Origin: Pseudomonadota bacterium
GTDB taxonomy: Bacteria > Pseudomonadota > Gammaproteobacteria > Steroidobacterales > Steroidobacteraceae
Length of the DNA stretch: 64,000 nt
Assembly: GCA_016703895.1 (NCBI GenBank)
Contig: JADJBE010000007.1
Location: 135,729-199,728, forward strand
Direction: 5' to 3'
Position 1 is the first letter of the stretch. The number at the start of each line of letters is the position of its first letter. The position numbers and the translations under genes are program-made. Shown piece by piece: positions 8,524 to 18,291 of the stretch. The notes below the pieces were generated by a model, which saw only the letters and a program-made list of their open reading frames with translations, did no database searches and was not told the origin of the DNA.

Positions 8524-10119
8524 ATGCGCTCAATTTTCAAGCTTAATGCGACCTACAAACTCGCACTGTTCATTGTTTTCGCTGCGTCGCTCGCGTCGTG
8601 TGGCGGCGGCTCTAGTGGGGAGGCAGCACCGAACGTAAACCCGAACTCTGCTCCGCCCGGACCCACGGTAACCTTTGCGGCTACACCGACGTCGGTCGCA
8701 TCGGGCGGCGCTGCCAACCTGAGCTGGTCGTCGACCGGCGCGACGAGTTGCACCGCGAGTGGTGCCTGGGGCGGCGCACGCGCAACAACGGGCACGGCGA
8801 GCACCGGCGCGCTCACCAGTGCTAATAATACGTTCACCCTGAGCTGCACCGGTGCAGGCGGCTCCGCCAATCAATCCGCAACGGTGACCGTCACGACGTC
8901 GACGCCCGCGCCTACCGTATTGATCTCGGCCGCGCCCACGACGGTCGCGTCAGGCGGCACGTCGAATCTGACTTGGTCGTCAACTGACGCGACCAGTTGC
9001 ACCGCGAGTGGCGCCTGGAGCGGCTTGCAGGCGACGTCCGGCACAGCGAGCACCGGTACGCTCACCAATGCTAACAATACATTCACCCTGAGCTGCACCG
9101 GCGCAGGCGGCTCCGCCAATCAATCCGCAACGGTGACCGTCACGACGTCGGCGCCCGCGCCTACCGTATCGATCTCGGCCACACCCACGACGGTCGCGTC
9201 CGGCGGCAGCTCTAGCCTGACTTGGTCGTCGACTAATGCGTCCAGTTGCACCGCGAGTGGCGCCTGGAGCGGCTCGAAAGCGACGTCCGGCACGGCCAGC
9301 ACTGGCGCGCTCACCAGTCCTAACAATACGTTCACCCTCACATGCACCGGCGCCGGTGGCTCCGCAAATGACAGTGCGACGGTGTCGGTCAGCGGTGCTG
9401 GCGGCCCGACGACTGGCCTCGACTTTGGTGGTAATGATTCAACCACCGGCACGGTTCGATTCCGTTTCACCAATCCGCCAGCCATGTATCCGGCTACCTA
9501 CATCTGGCGCGTGCTCCCGCGCCGACAGGCGGGCTATTACACCGCGTTCTTCTGGGGCAACGACGGCACGTTCTTCTGGGACAATGGCAACCCGAACAGC
9601 TACTACGGCGCGCATCCGTATCCGCAACCGGCACCGAATGGCTCCGATCACAAATGGGAAATCTCAGTGAACGGTCGTGACGTTCTCAGTCCGGAGTTCG
9701 TCGAGTACGGCCGTTGGCACACCCAGGCGCTGCGCGTCTGGTCGGATGGCAACGGTAAACATCACGAGTACTATTGGGACTGGCCGAATATGTCCCGCAT
9801 GATCCGCCAGACTGAAGACGTGAGTTATGCCAATGTGCGCCCGACCAATGCTGCACTGACCTTCGGCGATGCGCCGTGGGCGCCGTCCACCGAGATCATG
9901 AACGGCATCATGCGCGGCATCCAGGTTTATTCGACCCTGCTGTCGCCCAGTGAGATAGGTGCGGAAATCAACAACCCGCGCTCAACGTCCCCCGGCAGCT
10001 CGAACATCTGGTATCTGAATCTCAATCCCACGCCGACTGACATCAGCGACAAGTCTGGCGCGGGTAACAACCCGGAATGGGTGGGCGCAGAACGAGCGCA
10101 GCTTTGGACCGGGCCTTGA
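8524..10119 (+). CDS. Repeat-containing lipoprotein with lectin/LamG-like C-terminus
   Basis: 531 residues. The signal peptide ends in lipobox LASC, followed by a GGGSSG spacer. Three tandem domains of 83 residues follow (about 45-295), each holding two cysteines in the same contexts (SWSSTGATSCTASGAW and FTLSCTGAGGS), probably one disulfide per Ig-like domain. They are encoded by near-identical 249 bp repeats. The C-terminal 230 residues are aromatic- and glycine-rich (FFWGNDGTFFWDNG, HEYYWDWPNM) and may form a jelly-roll carbohydrate-binding domain; this is inference. The start ATG has only weak Shine-Dalgarno sequence. Likely exposed on the cell surface or in the periplasm. Confidence 0.75.
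   Translation: MRSIFKLNATYKLALFIVFAASLASCGGGSSGEAAPNVNPNSAPPGPTVTFAATPTSVASGGAANLSWSSTGATSCTASGAWGGARATTGTASTGALTSANNTFTLSCTGAGGSANQSATVTVTTSTPAPTVLISAAPTTVASGGTSNLTWSSTDATSCTASGAWSGLQATSGTASTGTLTNANNTFTLSCTGAGGSANQSATVTVTTSAPAPTVSISATPTTVASGGSSSLTWSSTNASSCTASGAWSGSKATSGTASTGALTSPNNTFTLTCTGAGGSANDSATVSVSGAGGPTTGLDFGGNDSTTGTVRFRFTNPPAMYPATYIWRVLPRRQAGYYTAFFWGNDGTFFWDNGNPNSYYGAHPYPQPAPNGSDHKWEISVNGRDVLSPEFVEYGRWHTQALRVWSDGNGKHHEYYWDWPNMSRMIRQTEDVSYANVRPTNAALTFGDAPWAPSTEIMNGIMRGIQVYSTLLSPSEIGAEINNPRSTSPGSSNIWYLNLNPTPTDISDKSGAGNNPEWVGAERAQLWTGP
8662..9408 (+). repeat. Three tandem 249 bp coding repeats
   Basis: Units begin at about 8662, 8911 and 9160 with the same phase (CCTACCGTAT-like start) and stay in frame, giving three 83-residue domains. 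Units two and three are nearly identical at DNA level, which points to recent duplication or gene conversion and makes copy number prone to change by recombination. Confidence 0.85.
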
Positions 10120-10151
10120 GACAGGAGCCGAAACGTAGCTAGCTGCCCGGG

Positions 10152-11141
10152 CTAAGCGTCAGCGGCGAATTCATCCCAAAACACTTCCATACGCTTGCGC
10201 TGATCGGCGTCTGGTAGCCGACCACGAGCCGCACCTAGATTGTCCGCAAGATTTGCCAGCCGCGTCATGCCGGGAATCGCACAGGTCACCGCAGGGTGCG
10301 ACAACACGTACTTCAAGAAAAACTGCCCCCAGCTCGTCGCATCGAATTCGCCAGCCCAAGATGGCAGTGGCCTATCGCGGACGCGCGCAAACAGATTGCC
10401 ATCGCGCCGGCCGCCAAACGGCAGATTGATCAGGACAGCCGTCGTGCGCTCCGCGGCCAGAGGCAGAATCTCGGCAGCGGCGGACCGATTCGCGATCGAA
10501 TAGTCCACCTGGATGAAATCGAGCGGTGTCGACCGCATTATCCCAAGCATCTCGGCATACTGCTCATCACGCGAGGTCGTGATGCCGACATAGCGAATGC
10601 GCTGCTCTCGCTGCCATTCACGCAACACCGGCAACATGGCCGTAGCGCCAATCAGATTGTGCACCTGCACGAGATCCAATACCTCAGAGCGCAGTCGCCG
10701 CATGGACTCCTGCAACATAGCCTCGCCCTCGGCGCGCTCACCGCTTTGCGCCGTGACTTTGGTCGCCAGAAACACCTTATCGCGGTTGCCGATCTCGGCC
10801 AGTAGCTCACCAATGACACGTTCAGAATCTCGATAGAGGGGCGCGGTATCAATCACGCTGGCCCCGGCTGCGGTCAGTTCCTGCAGCACTTGTTTGCGCG
10901 TCGCACGCTCCTGCGGCGTGGTGGGACTGTAGTTGTTGGTACCGACGCCGAGCATCGGTAGCAGTTCACCGCTCACCGGTATCGGTCGGCGAATCAAATC
11001 AGCGACGGCCGTCGTCACTGGCCGCGTTGCCGCCGCGCCAACTTCGGCAGCATTTGCGTTACGGAGCAACGATCGACCACCTTCGAGCCATGCGGCACCC
11101 GCCGCAAGCAAAGATCCGCGAATGACATCCCGTCGCTGCAT
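10152..11141 (-). CDS. Aldo/keto reductase with twin-arginine signal (second copy type)
   Basis: 329 residues from ATG 11141 (MQRRDVIRGSLLAAG), a Tat-type signal peptide ending near the AANAAE region. The AKR barrel follows: GVGTNNYSPTT, catalytic aspartate/tyrosine in DTAPLYRDSE, lysine in LATKV, and VQVHN in place of the usual LH motif, so the active-site histidine is preserved as H in VHN. The closing IPGMTRLANLADN is the cofactor-binding segment. It is only distantly like the enzyme at 5698-6666. Predicted periplasmic; substrate unknown. Confidence 0.8.
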   Translation of the reverse strand: MQRRDVIRGSLLAAGAAWLEGGRSLLRNANAAEVGAAATRPVTTAVADLIRRPIPVSGELLPMLGVGTNNYSPTTPQERATRKQVLQELTAAGASVIDTAPLYRDSERVIGELLAEIGNRDKVFLATKVTAQSGERAEGEAMLQESMRRLRSEVLDLVQVHNLIGATAMLPVLREWQREQRIRYVGITTSRDEQYAEMLGIMRSTPLDFIQVDYSIANRSAAAEILPLAAERTTAVLINLPFGGRRDGNLFARVRDRPLPSWAGEFDATSWGQFFLKYVLSHPAVTCAIPGMTRLANLADNLGAARGRLPDADQRKRMEVFWDEFAADA

Positions 11142-11263
11142 GGCGTGCTCCTTCGACTTTGGCGCTGGTGCGCAACTGCGATCCACTGCCAGCAGAGGGT
11201 ACACCGCGCGCCAGGCTCGGTCACGGCCAACTGGGTAACATCCCGACGACGCGCGTGAAACCC

Positions 11264-12914
11264 TTATGCGGCGTCAACGTCAAGTGCTGCCACTTGCGGC
11301 CGGTGGCCCGCCTGCGGCGCGACAGACTCGCCGACCGACCAACTGACTGGCGCTGTGCGCAACCGCTCCGTTGCGTGCAAGTAGCCAGCCTCAACCGCGA
11401 TCTGGTAGGCCTTCCAATTGAGCAGATCGACTTGTTCGAGTGGCGGCTGCAACAGCAGGTCGGTCTGGTCCCGACGTGCAGCGGAGGCTCACCGGTAGAT
11501 TATTGATCGTCGCGCCGTCCACATAAACCTCGCCGCCACGCATAACCGGCGGCAATACGCCCGGGATCGAAACCGAGGCACGCAGCCAGCGCCATAGCTC
11601 ACCGCTACGGTGTACAGCGGCGACACCTGTCGTTAGATTTGATGAGACGCAATAGAACGGCAGCGGCAAGTCTTCGATCGCAACGTCACCGAATTCGTTG
11701 CGCAAGCGCTGCGTCACTCGCCGCCCGGATACCAGCGAGACGATTGGCAACGTGTAGTCCGCCAACGGGTTGCTGTCGACGAAAGTACGGCGGAAAACGT
11801 CGAGCAGTTGGTCATCCTCCCAGCCGTGGGCAATGGCGGCACCCATGATGGCGCCGATACTGGTACCACCGACGAGATCGATCGGAATGCGTCGCTCGCG
11901 CAGCGCCCGGACCACACCCAGATGCGCAAAGCCGCGCGCGCCGCCGCCGGACAACACCAGGCCGATGGCGTTTCCCGTGACGATGCGAGCGACACGCTGC
12001 ACGTCGCCAGCAGCGCAAACATGATGATGCGCTACGCCGGGCAGCGTTTGCGTCCAGCGCTCTGCCGCGCCTCGCTGCAGACGGTCGTCGTGCAGCAGCA
12101 CAAGTTCAGCGCGTTGCGTCATCGAGCCGCTGTCCGCCGCCTGCGTGAGCGCAGCCCACGGCGCCGCAGCCGCACCTGCGTTGGCCAACAACAAGAGAGT
12201 GTCTGCCTGGCGCACACAGAGTTTGCTCCAGGTACTGACTTGGTGATCCGCTACGTACACGACAAAGTCGTTAGCGGCTTCAATCTTATTGAACCAATGG
12301 CTGGTGTGATCAGCGCCGCGTACGCTCCAGACCAACTCCACATGACCGTACGGCCGCAACGCGGCGACGAACTCGGTCGCGAACGCTGCGACGTCGACAT
12401 CGAGACCCTGGGGAATCAGGGTGAAGGTGCGCGACATCGGTGCGCGGCCGCGCGCAGCGGTCGGACCAGTCGACTGCTCCAGGCGCGCCACCGTCAAGCG
12501 CGCAATGCTGAGCATGGCCTCTGGGTGACGACTGAAGACCGTGTCGAACGCCTCGCGCGACAGACGCACCAGTTCACTGTCGCGTACTGCCACAACCGCA
12601 GCCGATCGAGGCCGGCCCGAGATCAAGCCCATCTCGCCGACGGTTTCGCCAGGAGCCACACGTCCTAACCACTTCCGCCGGTCAGTGCTGCGCGAGATCG
12701 TGCCAAGTCCGCCCGACAACAACACATACATTGCGTCGGACGGCTCGGCGGCGTCGAATAGCGTCGCTCCGCCCGGCAGCGACAGCCAGACGCATTCAGC
12801 CGCAATCGCTTCAATCGTCTCGGCCGACAGCGACTCGAAGATCGAGAGACGCGCGAGTACGAACCGCAAGTCACTGCGGACTCTCAGCGTTTCCTCTGGG
12901 ACATCGAATTCCAT
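11264..12914 (-). pseudogene. Cyclic-nucleotide-domain patatin-like phospholipase, internally deleted and frameshifted
   Basis: The N-terminus is a cNMP-binding domain (about 15-135, PGETVGEMGLISGRPRSA), then a linker, then a patatin domain with oxyanion motif GGGARGFAHLG, serine GTSIG and catalytic aspartate in VDGATINN, the layout of neuropathy-target-esterase/RssA-like phospholipases. Right after NNLPV the frame is lost: the ORF ends 37 residues later in unrelated residues. In another frame, 11264 to about 11480 encodes the normal C-terminus (PPLEQVDLLNWKAYQIAVEAGYLHA). The roughly 70-90 residues usually between these parts are missing. An internal deletion that also shifted the frame explains this; the catalytic residues remain, so a truncated product could still be active. 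Confidence 0.75.
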
Positions 12915-13005
12915 TGCGCGGTGCCTTGGCTAACCAAGTAAGTTATGCCTCGGTCGACCACTCGTCGAGCTTGACCGGTCGGGTTCTGCGACGCCCGTCA
13001 CGCTA

Positions 13006-14076
13006 TCAGCTGACGTAAATATATGGCGCAGCAGCCGCCGACTCCGCCGCACGTTCAACCACGTCCCCAATCGCCACAAAACCCTTGGCCATCAGGCTGT
13101 CGACATTTGTGCTTGCCACCGTGGCTAACAATCCGCCCGACGTTTGCGGGTCGGTGAGTAGCGCGCGTATTGCTGGCGTCACGCCCGCGCCCCACTCGAC
13201 AGCGGCCGGCTGCAACGAATGGTCGCTATCGCGGTGTGCGGAGGTACGTATGCCACGCTCTGCCACCTCCCTCGCACCGTCGAGCAACGGTACATCCTGC
13301 CAGCGAACATGCAACGCGACAGCAGATTGGCTTGCCATTTCGATCCCATGGCCGAGCAGACCATAGCCGCTGATATCGGTCGCTGCACTCGGCCGTACTG
13401 CGAGGTGGTTCAACGCGTCTGCCGCCAGCCGATTGGTCGTGCGCATAGATCGCACTGCTACCCGCTCGTAGCGCGGTTCGCGCGCCGAGAGCAGTACGCC
13501 GGTGCCCAGCGGCTTGGACAAGACCAGCACGTCGCCCACGCGCGCACCGCGCTTGCGCCATATTCGGTCGGGATGCACGAAGCCGATCACGCAGAGTCCG
13601 AAGATCGGCTCGGCACACCGAATTGTGTGGCCGCCGACAATCATACCGCCGCAGGCCCGAACTGTTTCCGCCGCACCGCGCAGTACCGTGCTAACGACAG
13701 TTTCCGGCACGCTGGCGGGAAAGCCCGCAATGGCCAACGCGAAGGCGACTGATCCGCCCATCGCATACACGTCGCTCACGGCATTGGCGGCCGCCACGGC
13801 GCCGTAGTCATACGGGTCGTCGACGAGCGGCGGAAAATAATCGACCGTCGCGACTAACGCGCGTTCTGCATCGAGCGCATAGACCGCCGCGTCGTCGGAC
13901 GGCGTTAGCCCCACCAGCAGCGCCGGATCAATCCCGGCAGCCGGCGCTACCAGCCCTGCCAGTGCGGCTACCAGTTCGGGCGACGCCTTGGCCGCACAGC
14001 CGCCACAGCCAGCTAGCGCACGCAAGCTGAACGGCGGCGTTCCGTGGTCCGCCTCGGCAAGCGACTCGTTAGCCAC
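13006..14076 (-). CDS. selD: Selenide, water dikinase
   Basis: SelD (356 residues) makes selenophosphate from selenide and ATP for selenocysteine or 2-selenouridine. The active-site region AGCGGCAAKAS near 25 contains cysteine (not selenocysteine) and the catalytic lysine; TPSDDAAVY, TVDYFPP with the metal aspartates and GGHTIRCAEP are ATP/Mg-binding parts of the AIRS-like fold, and LLTDPQTSGGLL closes it. I chose GTG at 14076, which overlaps the stop of the upstream dehydrogenase, instead of the longer frame. No selA, selB or selU is in the window. Confidence 0.9.
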   Translation of the reverse strand: MANESLAEADHGTPPFSLRALAGCGGCAAKASPELVAALAGLVAPAAGIDPALLVGLTPSDDAAVYALDAERALVATVDYFPPLVDDPYDYGAVAAANAVSDVYAMGGSVAFALAIAGFPASVPETVVSTVLRGAAETVRACGGMIVGGHTIRCAEPIFGLCVIGFVHPDRIWRKRGARVGDVLVLSKPLGTGVLLSAREPRYERVAVRSMRTTNRLAADALNHLAVRPSAATDISGYGLLGHGIEMASQSAVALHVRWQDVPLLDGAREVAERGIRTSAHRDSDHSLQPAAVEWGAGVTPAIRALLTDPQTSGGLLATVASTNVDSLMAKGFVAIGDVVERAAESAAAAPYIYVS

Positions 14077-15364
14077 CTGCCGCCTTCGGCGCGGACTTGG
14101 ACGCGTCGAAGCGCAAGCCCAGCGTCTCGGCAATTGTCGTGCGCTGCACTTCGTCCGTACCACCGGGGATGCGCAAATTGCGCGCAATCTGAAACAGCTT
14201 ATTGATCGGATTGTTGCGCATGACACCGGATCCACCATGCACTTGCAAGGCCCGATCTGCGACCCGATAGAATGACTCGTCGTTGCTCACCTTGAGCGCG
14301 CAGATGCGACGGATCTCGTCTTTGGGACGCGGCATCCGATACCACGGCCCCGGGTTATCAATGGTCCGCGCCACCTCGAGCGACAGCGAACGCGTTTGCA
14401 GCCAGTCGACATACATATCTGCCAGCAGCCATTGAATGCCCTGATTGGCGCCCAGCGGTCGCTCGCCGACGATACGTGACTGCACCCGCTCGAGGCTCCG
14501 CTCGATCAGATACTTCGACCAGCCCGAACACATACCGGCACGACGCATCCGCGTGTAGTTGAACGACATGACTGCGATATCGAACCCCTGCCCGACCTCG
14601 CCGATCACTGCGCTCTCGGGCAATACCATGTCGTCAAAGAAGATCTCGCCAGTGTAGCCATCGCCAAACATGGTTTGGTAGACGCGCCCAGGCCGATACC
14701 CTTTCTGCAGGTACTCGCGCGTATCAAACATGAAGTAGGTGAAAGTGCGACGGCCTGCACCAGCCTCGGTAACCGCCAGCACCTGCGCGACGTCGGCATC
14801 GAAAGCATTGGTGATGTATGCCTTCGTCCCACTCAGAATCCAATCACGGCCGCGTCGCTTGGCATGGGTCTTCATATCGAAGAGATTGGAGCCAGCGCCA
14901 ATCTCCGTCACGGCATGCAGACTAGTCTTCTCACCGCGCACCAGCGGGTCGACGAACTGCTCCCGCTGATGGTCGTGGCAATACAGGAGTCGCGGCGTTG
15001 CCCCCTCGGACCAGGACAGCAACGCAGGATTCAGACCACAACCGTAGCCATAGACTTTCTCTTCGACATAGATCATGTCGGTACGCCCGAGGCCACGACC
15101 GCCGAGACGTTCCGGCAGATGCGCGCTGTACACGTTCTTCTTGCCAGCGGCACGCATGATCTCGCGGCGCGCAGCAAGGATCTCGGGATGCAGTTTGCCA
15201 TCAGTGTCCAGGAACTGACTCTCGTCAGCCAGCCGATGGGCCAGCGCCGCTTCGCGCGGCGCCACCTCGTCGCGATACAAAGCGCCAACGTCAGCCAGTA
15301 TCGGCTTGAGATGCGCCGGAGGATGCAACTCTTGGTCGAGCGGTGACAATGCAGCTGTAGCCAT
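14069..15364 (-). CDS. Acyl-CoA dehydrogenase family protein
   Basis: 431 residues, an FAD enzyme oxidising acyl-CoA thioesters. The middle domain has VTEIGAGSNLFDMKT (FAD/substrate loop) and the C-terminal helical domain has ALQVHGGSGVMRNNP and the closing RIPGGTDEVQRTTIAE. ATG at 15364 is preceded by GGAGTG with good spacing. It is not obviously linked by function to its neighbours: selD starts inside its stop codon and the phosphoglycerate mutase-like gene ends 18 bp upstream. Confidence 0.85.
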   Translation of the reverse strand: MATAALSPLDQELHPPAHLKPILADVGALYRDEVAPREAALAHRLADESQFLDTDGKLHPEILAARREIMRAAGKKNVYSAHLPERLGGRGLGRTDMIYVEEKVYGYGCGLNPALLSWSEGATPRLLYCHDHQREQFVDPLVRGEKTSLHAVTEIGAGSNLFDMKTHAKRRGRDWILSGTKAYITNAFDADVAQVLAVTEAGAGRRTFTYFMFDTREYLQKGYRPGRVYQTMFGDGYTGEIFFDDMVLPESAVIGEVGQGFDIAVMSFNYTRMRRAGMCSGWSKYLIERSLERVQSRIVGERPLGANQGIQWLLADMYVDWLQTRSLSLEVARTIDNPGPWYRMPRPKDEIRRICALKVSNDESFYRVADRALQVHGGSGVMRNNPINKLFQIARNLRIPGGTDEVQRTTIAETLGLRFDASKSAPKAAGG

Positions 15365-15382
15365 AATCTTCACTCCAATCAA

Positions 15383-16729
15383 TTAGTCCAGGGGCATGAA
15401 ATCAGGGGTGGCGGGCATTGCAACTGAACGCCGGGCGCCGGGGCGATGGCCCAGGAAAAAAGGTCGGTTGGCAAACCCCACTAACAGCGGCAACACGTCG
15501 GCTGCCGCGAGGCGTCCCTGCTCGCCGCGCAGCGCGGCGCGCTCGCCGAACGACACAACGTCGTCGGGGCGCAGACCCGGTGCGGCCACTACGAATGGCG
15601 TCGGGTCGCCACTATGCAGCAGCGAGCCAGTCGACGGCGAGGCGTGATCGCCGGTCACCGCCACGACTGCGCGAGTGCTCAGCGCTAATAAGTCCTGCAG
15701 ACCCGCATCCGTTGCGGTGATCACGTCGCGCTTGAAGGCCGGCCGCTTGGTGTGCGCAGCCTCATCGGTCGCCTTCACGTGTACGTGCACGAAATCGTGT
15801 GTCTCGAGCAGTCCCGCGGCGGCCGACAGGCGGCGCTGCATATCACCCGCCGGGTCCGAGGAGTCGTAAGGGATATCGACGAGCGACATGTCGAGAACGC
15901 GAGCCAGGCCACGATACAGCGCAGTGTCAGTGACTGCCGCACCGCGTAGACCCGTTTGCGTCGCAAAATCCGGCATCGCAGGATCGAGGTAGCTCGCCCA
16001 CTTCGTGACGGCAACATCGAGCGGTTGTTGACCACTCGCGACCCGCGCCAGATTCAAAGGATGCGCGCGCAGGATGCGCCGGCTCCCCCGTAGCCACTGT
16101 TCCAGCGTCAATGCAAAATTTTGGGCGGCGACAGGATCAGCAGCTTCGACCAATGGCAATGGCCGTATCCAGGCGTGCAGATGCTCGAACAGGGCGTCCG
16201 TGTCACTGACATCCCGCGTCGCCGCGCCCCGCGCGATCAAGACCGCCTCACCCGTGCGTAGCGGCAGCTGCTCAAAACGAACGCCGTTGATGCTGCGCCC
16301 GTCGAGCGCCGCCAATAGCTCGGCGGCTAACGACGCATCCTCGCGAGGCCGGGCACGGCCGCCCAGTTGTAAGGCCCCAGCGCGCACCTCAGTTGCTCGC
16401 AATGCGAGATGAAACATCGGCTCGCTGCGTGGCGGATGCTGCCCCACGCCCAGCGCTTCGATCGCGGCTCGACCCGGAAACGGAATTTCATTGAAACCAA
16501 ACAGGGACCAATGCGCATGCTCGCTCGAAGTGGCCCGCCCAGGCCCAAACGGCACCAGTACACCACTGCTACCCTGCCGTACCAGCCCATCGAGATGCGG
16601 CGTCGCCGCGGCTTCACAGGGCGTTTGCCCATCCAGCTCAGCACAAGCCCGGTCACCGAGCCCGTCCAGAATGACCAGCAAGATTGGCAATCGATCATCC
16701 GTGGTCGGCTTGGTAGTCTTGACGCTCAT
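15383..16729 (-). CDS. ApgM-type cofactor-independent phosphoglycerate mutase family protein
   Basis: 448 residues of the alkaline phosphatase superfamily. Metal-binding and catalytic motifs are VILDGLGDR near 20, TSSEHAHWSLFG near 68 (the serine nucleophile is probably here), VHVKATDEAAH near 325 and VTGDHASPS near 365. This is the archaeal ApgM/aPGM layout, which interconverts 2- and 3-phosphoglycerate; bacterial relatives are often of unknown specificity, so glycolysis is only one possibility. The start is 4 bp from the stop of the upstream adenylyltransferase gene. Confidence 0.8.
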   Translation of the reverse strand: MSVKTTKPTTDDRLPILLVILDGLGDRACAELDGQTPCEAAATPHLDGLVRQGSSGVLVPFGPGRATSSEHAHWSLFGFNEIPFPGRAAIEALGVGQHPPRSEPMFHLALRATEVRAGALQLGGRARPREDASLAAELLAALDGRSINGVRFEQLPLRTGEAVLIARGAATRDVSDTDALFEHLHAWIRPLPLVEAADPVAAQNFALTLEQWLRGSRRILRAHPLNLARVASGQQPLDVAVTKWASYLDPAMPDFATQTGLRGAAVTDTALYRGLARVLDMSLVDIPYDSSDPAGDMQRRLSAAAGLLETHDFVHVHVKATDEAAHTKRPAFKRDVITATDAGLQDLLALSTRAVVAVTGDHASPSTGSLLHSGDPTPFVVAAPGLRPDDVVSFGERAALRGEQGRLAAADVLPLLVGFANRPFFLGHRPGARRSVAMPATPDFMPLD

Positions 16730-16732
16730 TGA

Positions 16733-17290
16733 TCAGGACTCGGCCATTGCCACAGCAGCGCATCGCCAGTTCGCTAACAGCTCGCGCGTACCCGGCGGCA
16801 CCCAGTGTTGCCACGGTTTATCTTGCGCAAGCGCCTGACGAATGTCGGTGGCTGAAATGCGCCGCGCCAGATCGCCCTCGAGCACGACCGTCAGATAACC
16901 CGCTGACTCGAAGCGTCGTACCTTTTCTCGCTCCCAGTCCGAGAACACTCGGACGATTTGCGCGGCGCCCGGCGGTACGATTGCCGGCCAAGCAGCCGGC
17001 TCATCGAGCGGGAACGCGACAATCTCATAGCGCGACGCCGGGATAGCCGCAGCCGCCAGCGCCGCGGCGATCAACTGTTTGCGCTCCTCATAACTGAACG
17101 GATTCGCGCGCGCCAGATGACGATGCGCGTTCGTCGGATGCGCCTGCCGCGCCGCTGGATCGGCATTGGTAATGCCGATCACCACCCGCGCCGCGCGCCC
17201 AAGCGCGAACTGCACCAACTGCAAGTGATCATTGTGAAACGGCTGGAAGCGGCCGGTGATGACCAGCAAATTGTGTGGCTGCTCTGGCAC
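16733..17290 (-). CDS. NadM-like nicotinamide-nucleotide adenylyltransferase
   Basis: 185 residues with a nucleotidyltransferase Rossmann fold. The motif GRFQPFHNDHLQLV near 13-26 replaces the usual HxGH with HNDH, as in archaeal-type NMN adenylyltransferases, and the second motif ISATDIRQAL near 145 fits ISxTxIR. It should join NMN (or a related phosphate) with ATP to make NAD. Its product would fit with the kynurenine-route genes elsewhere in the window. The mutase-like gene follows after 4 bp. Confidence 0.8.
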   Translation of the reverse strand: MPEQPHNLLVITGRFQPFHNDHLQLVQFALGRAARVVIGITNADPAARQAHPTNAHRHLARANPFSYEERKQLIAAALAAAAIPASRYEIVAFPLDEPAAWPAIVPPGAAQIVRVFSDWEREKVRRFESAGYLTVVLEGDLARRISATDIRQALAQDKPWQHWVPPGTRELLANWRCAAVAMAES

Positions 17291-17389
17291 GACTATCTTC
17301 GCAATTTGGGCGACATCCGCTCGGGAGACCGGAGTGTATCGTCAAATGTCCGGACATTACACCTCTTTAGCCGGCTCATATTGGCAGAT

Positions 17390-18205
17390 CTAGGCGACCG
17401 ATCGGTAGACCATCCGGCCGGCCACGATGAGCAGAAATACGCCGAAAGCTGCGCTTAACGTCCGCCGTGGCAATCGGTGCGCTAGTCTCGCGCCGATCGG
17501 CGCCATCAGGATGGCGGTCGGCACGAGCAGTACAAAGCTCGACAAACTGACCAGACCCACAGTCAAAGCCGGCGCCCGTGCAGGCGTCGGGCTTGCTAAC
17601 AAATAGATCAGCGTACCCGGAATTGCGATTGCCAGGCCCAGGAGGTTCGCAGTTCCCACCGCCCGATGCACGGGCATACTCATTAAGGTTAGCGTCGGCA
17701 CACTGAGCGTGCCGCCGCCTATTCCCATCATCGATGACAAACTACCAATCGCGGCGGGGACGAGTTGGCCGAGGAGACCACCTGGCACTTTTGGCCAAAA
17801 CGTCCACTGATCCAGCGGCAACAACATTTTGATCGCCACGACAGCGGCGACCACACCGAAAACGACCGTCAGGACGGCGCCGTCGACTCGCGTAGCCAAC
17901 AGACTACCCAGCACCGCGCCGATACCGATTGCCAGCGCCCAGCCCCTCGCCACCGCCAGGTCGACCGCGCCGCGCTGGTGGTGCGCTCGTGCGGATGCGA
18001 TCGAGGTCGGCACGACCGTTGCGAGCGACGTCGCAACCGCCATCCTCATACTCGTCTCTACCGGTACGCCCGCCAAGATCAGCGCGGTATCGAGCACCGG
18101 GACCATGATGATGCCGCCGCCAACGCCGAACAGGCCAGACAGCGTGCCGACAATCGCCCCGGTCGCCATGGCGGCAACCAGCAAAAACACCCACCCGGAC
18201 TCCAA
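17390..18205 (-). CDS. TauE/SafE family anion permease
   Basis: 271 residues with seven to eight membrane helices. Signature segments are GTLSGLFGVGGGIIMVPVL near 20 and the internal repeat SSMMGIGGGTLSVPTLTLM near 155, typical of the TauE/SafE family that exports or imports sulfite, sulfoacetate or other organic anions. The substrate cannot be read from the sequence. It is divergent from the 3-hydroxyanthranilate dioxygenase gene (86 bp gap). Confidence 0.88.
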   Translation of the reverse strand: MESGWVFLLVAAMATGAIVGTLSGLFGVGGGIIMVPVLDTALILAGVPVETSMRMAVATSLATVVPTSIASARAHHQRGAVDLAVARGWALAIGIGAVLGSLLATRVDGAVLTVVFGVVAAVVAIKMLLPLDQWTFWPKVPGGLLGQLVPAAIGSLSSMMGIGGGTLSVPTLTLMSMPVHRAVGTANLLGLAIAIPGTLIYLLASPTPARAPALTVGLVSLSSFVLLVPTAILMAPIGARLAHRLPRRTLSAAFGVFLLIVAGRMVYRSVA

Positions 18206-18291
18206 AATCGCCTCCTCGCAGCATTCGCCGCGGGTGCAGCGATGCCTAAGCGTCTATTCTAAAGAGATCTTGGATTGGCGAGGAGCCGACC

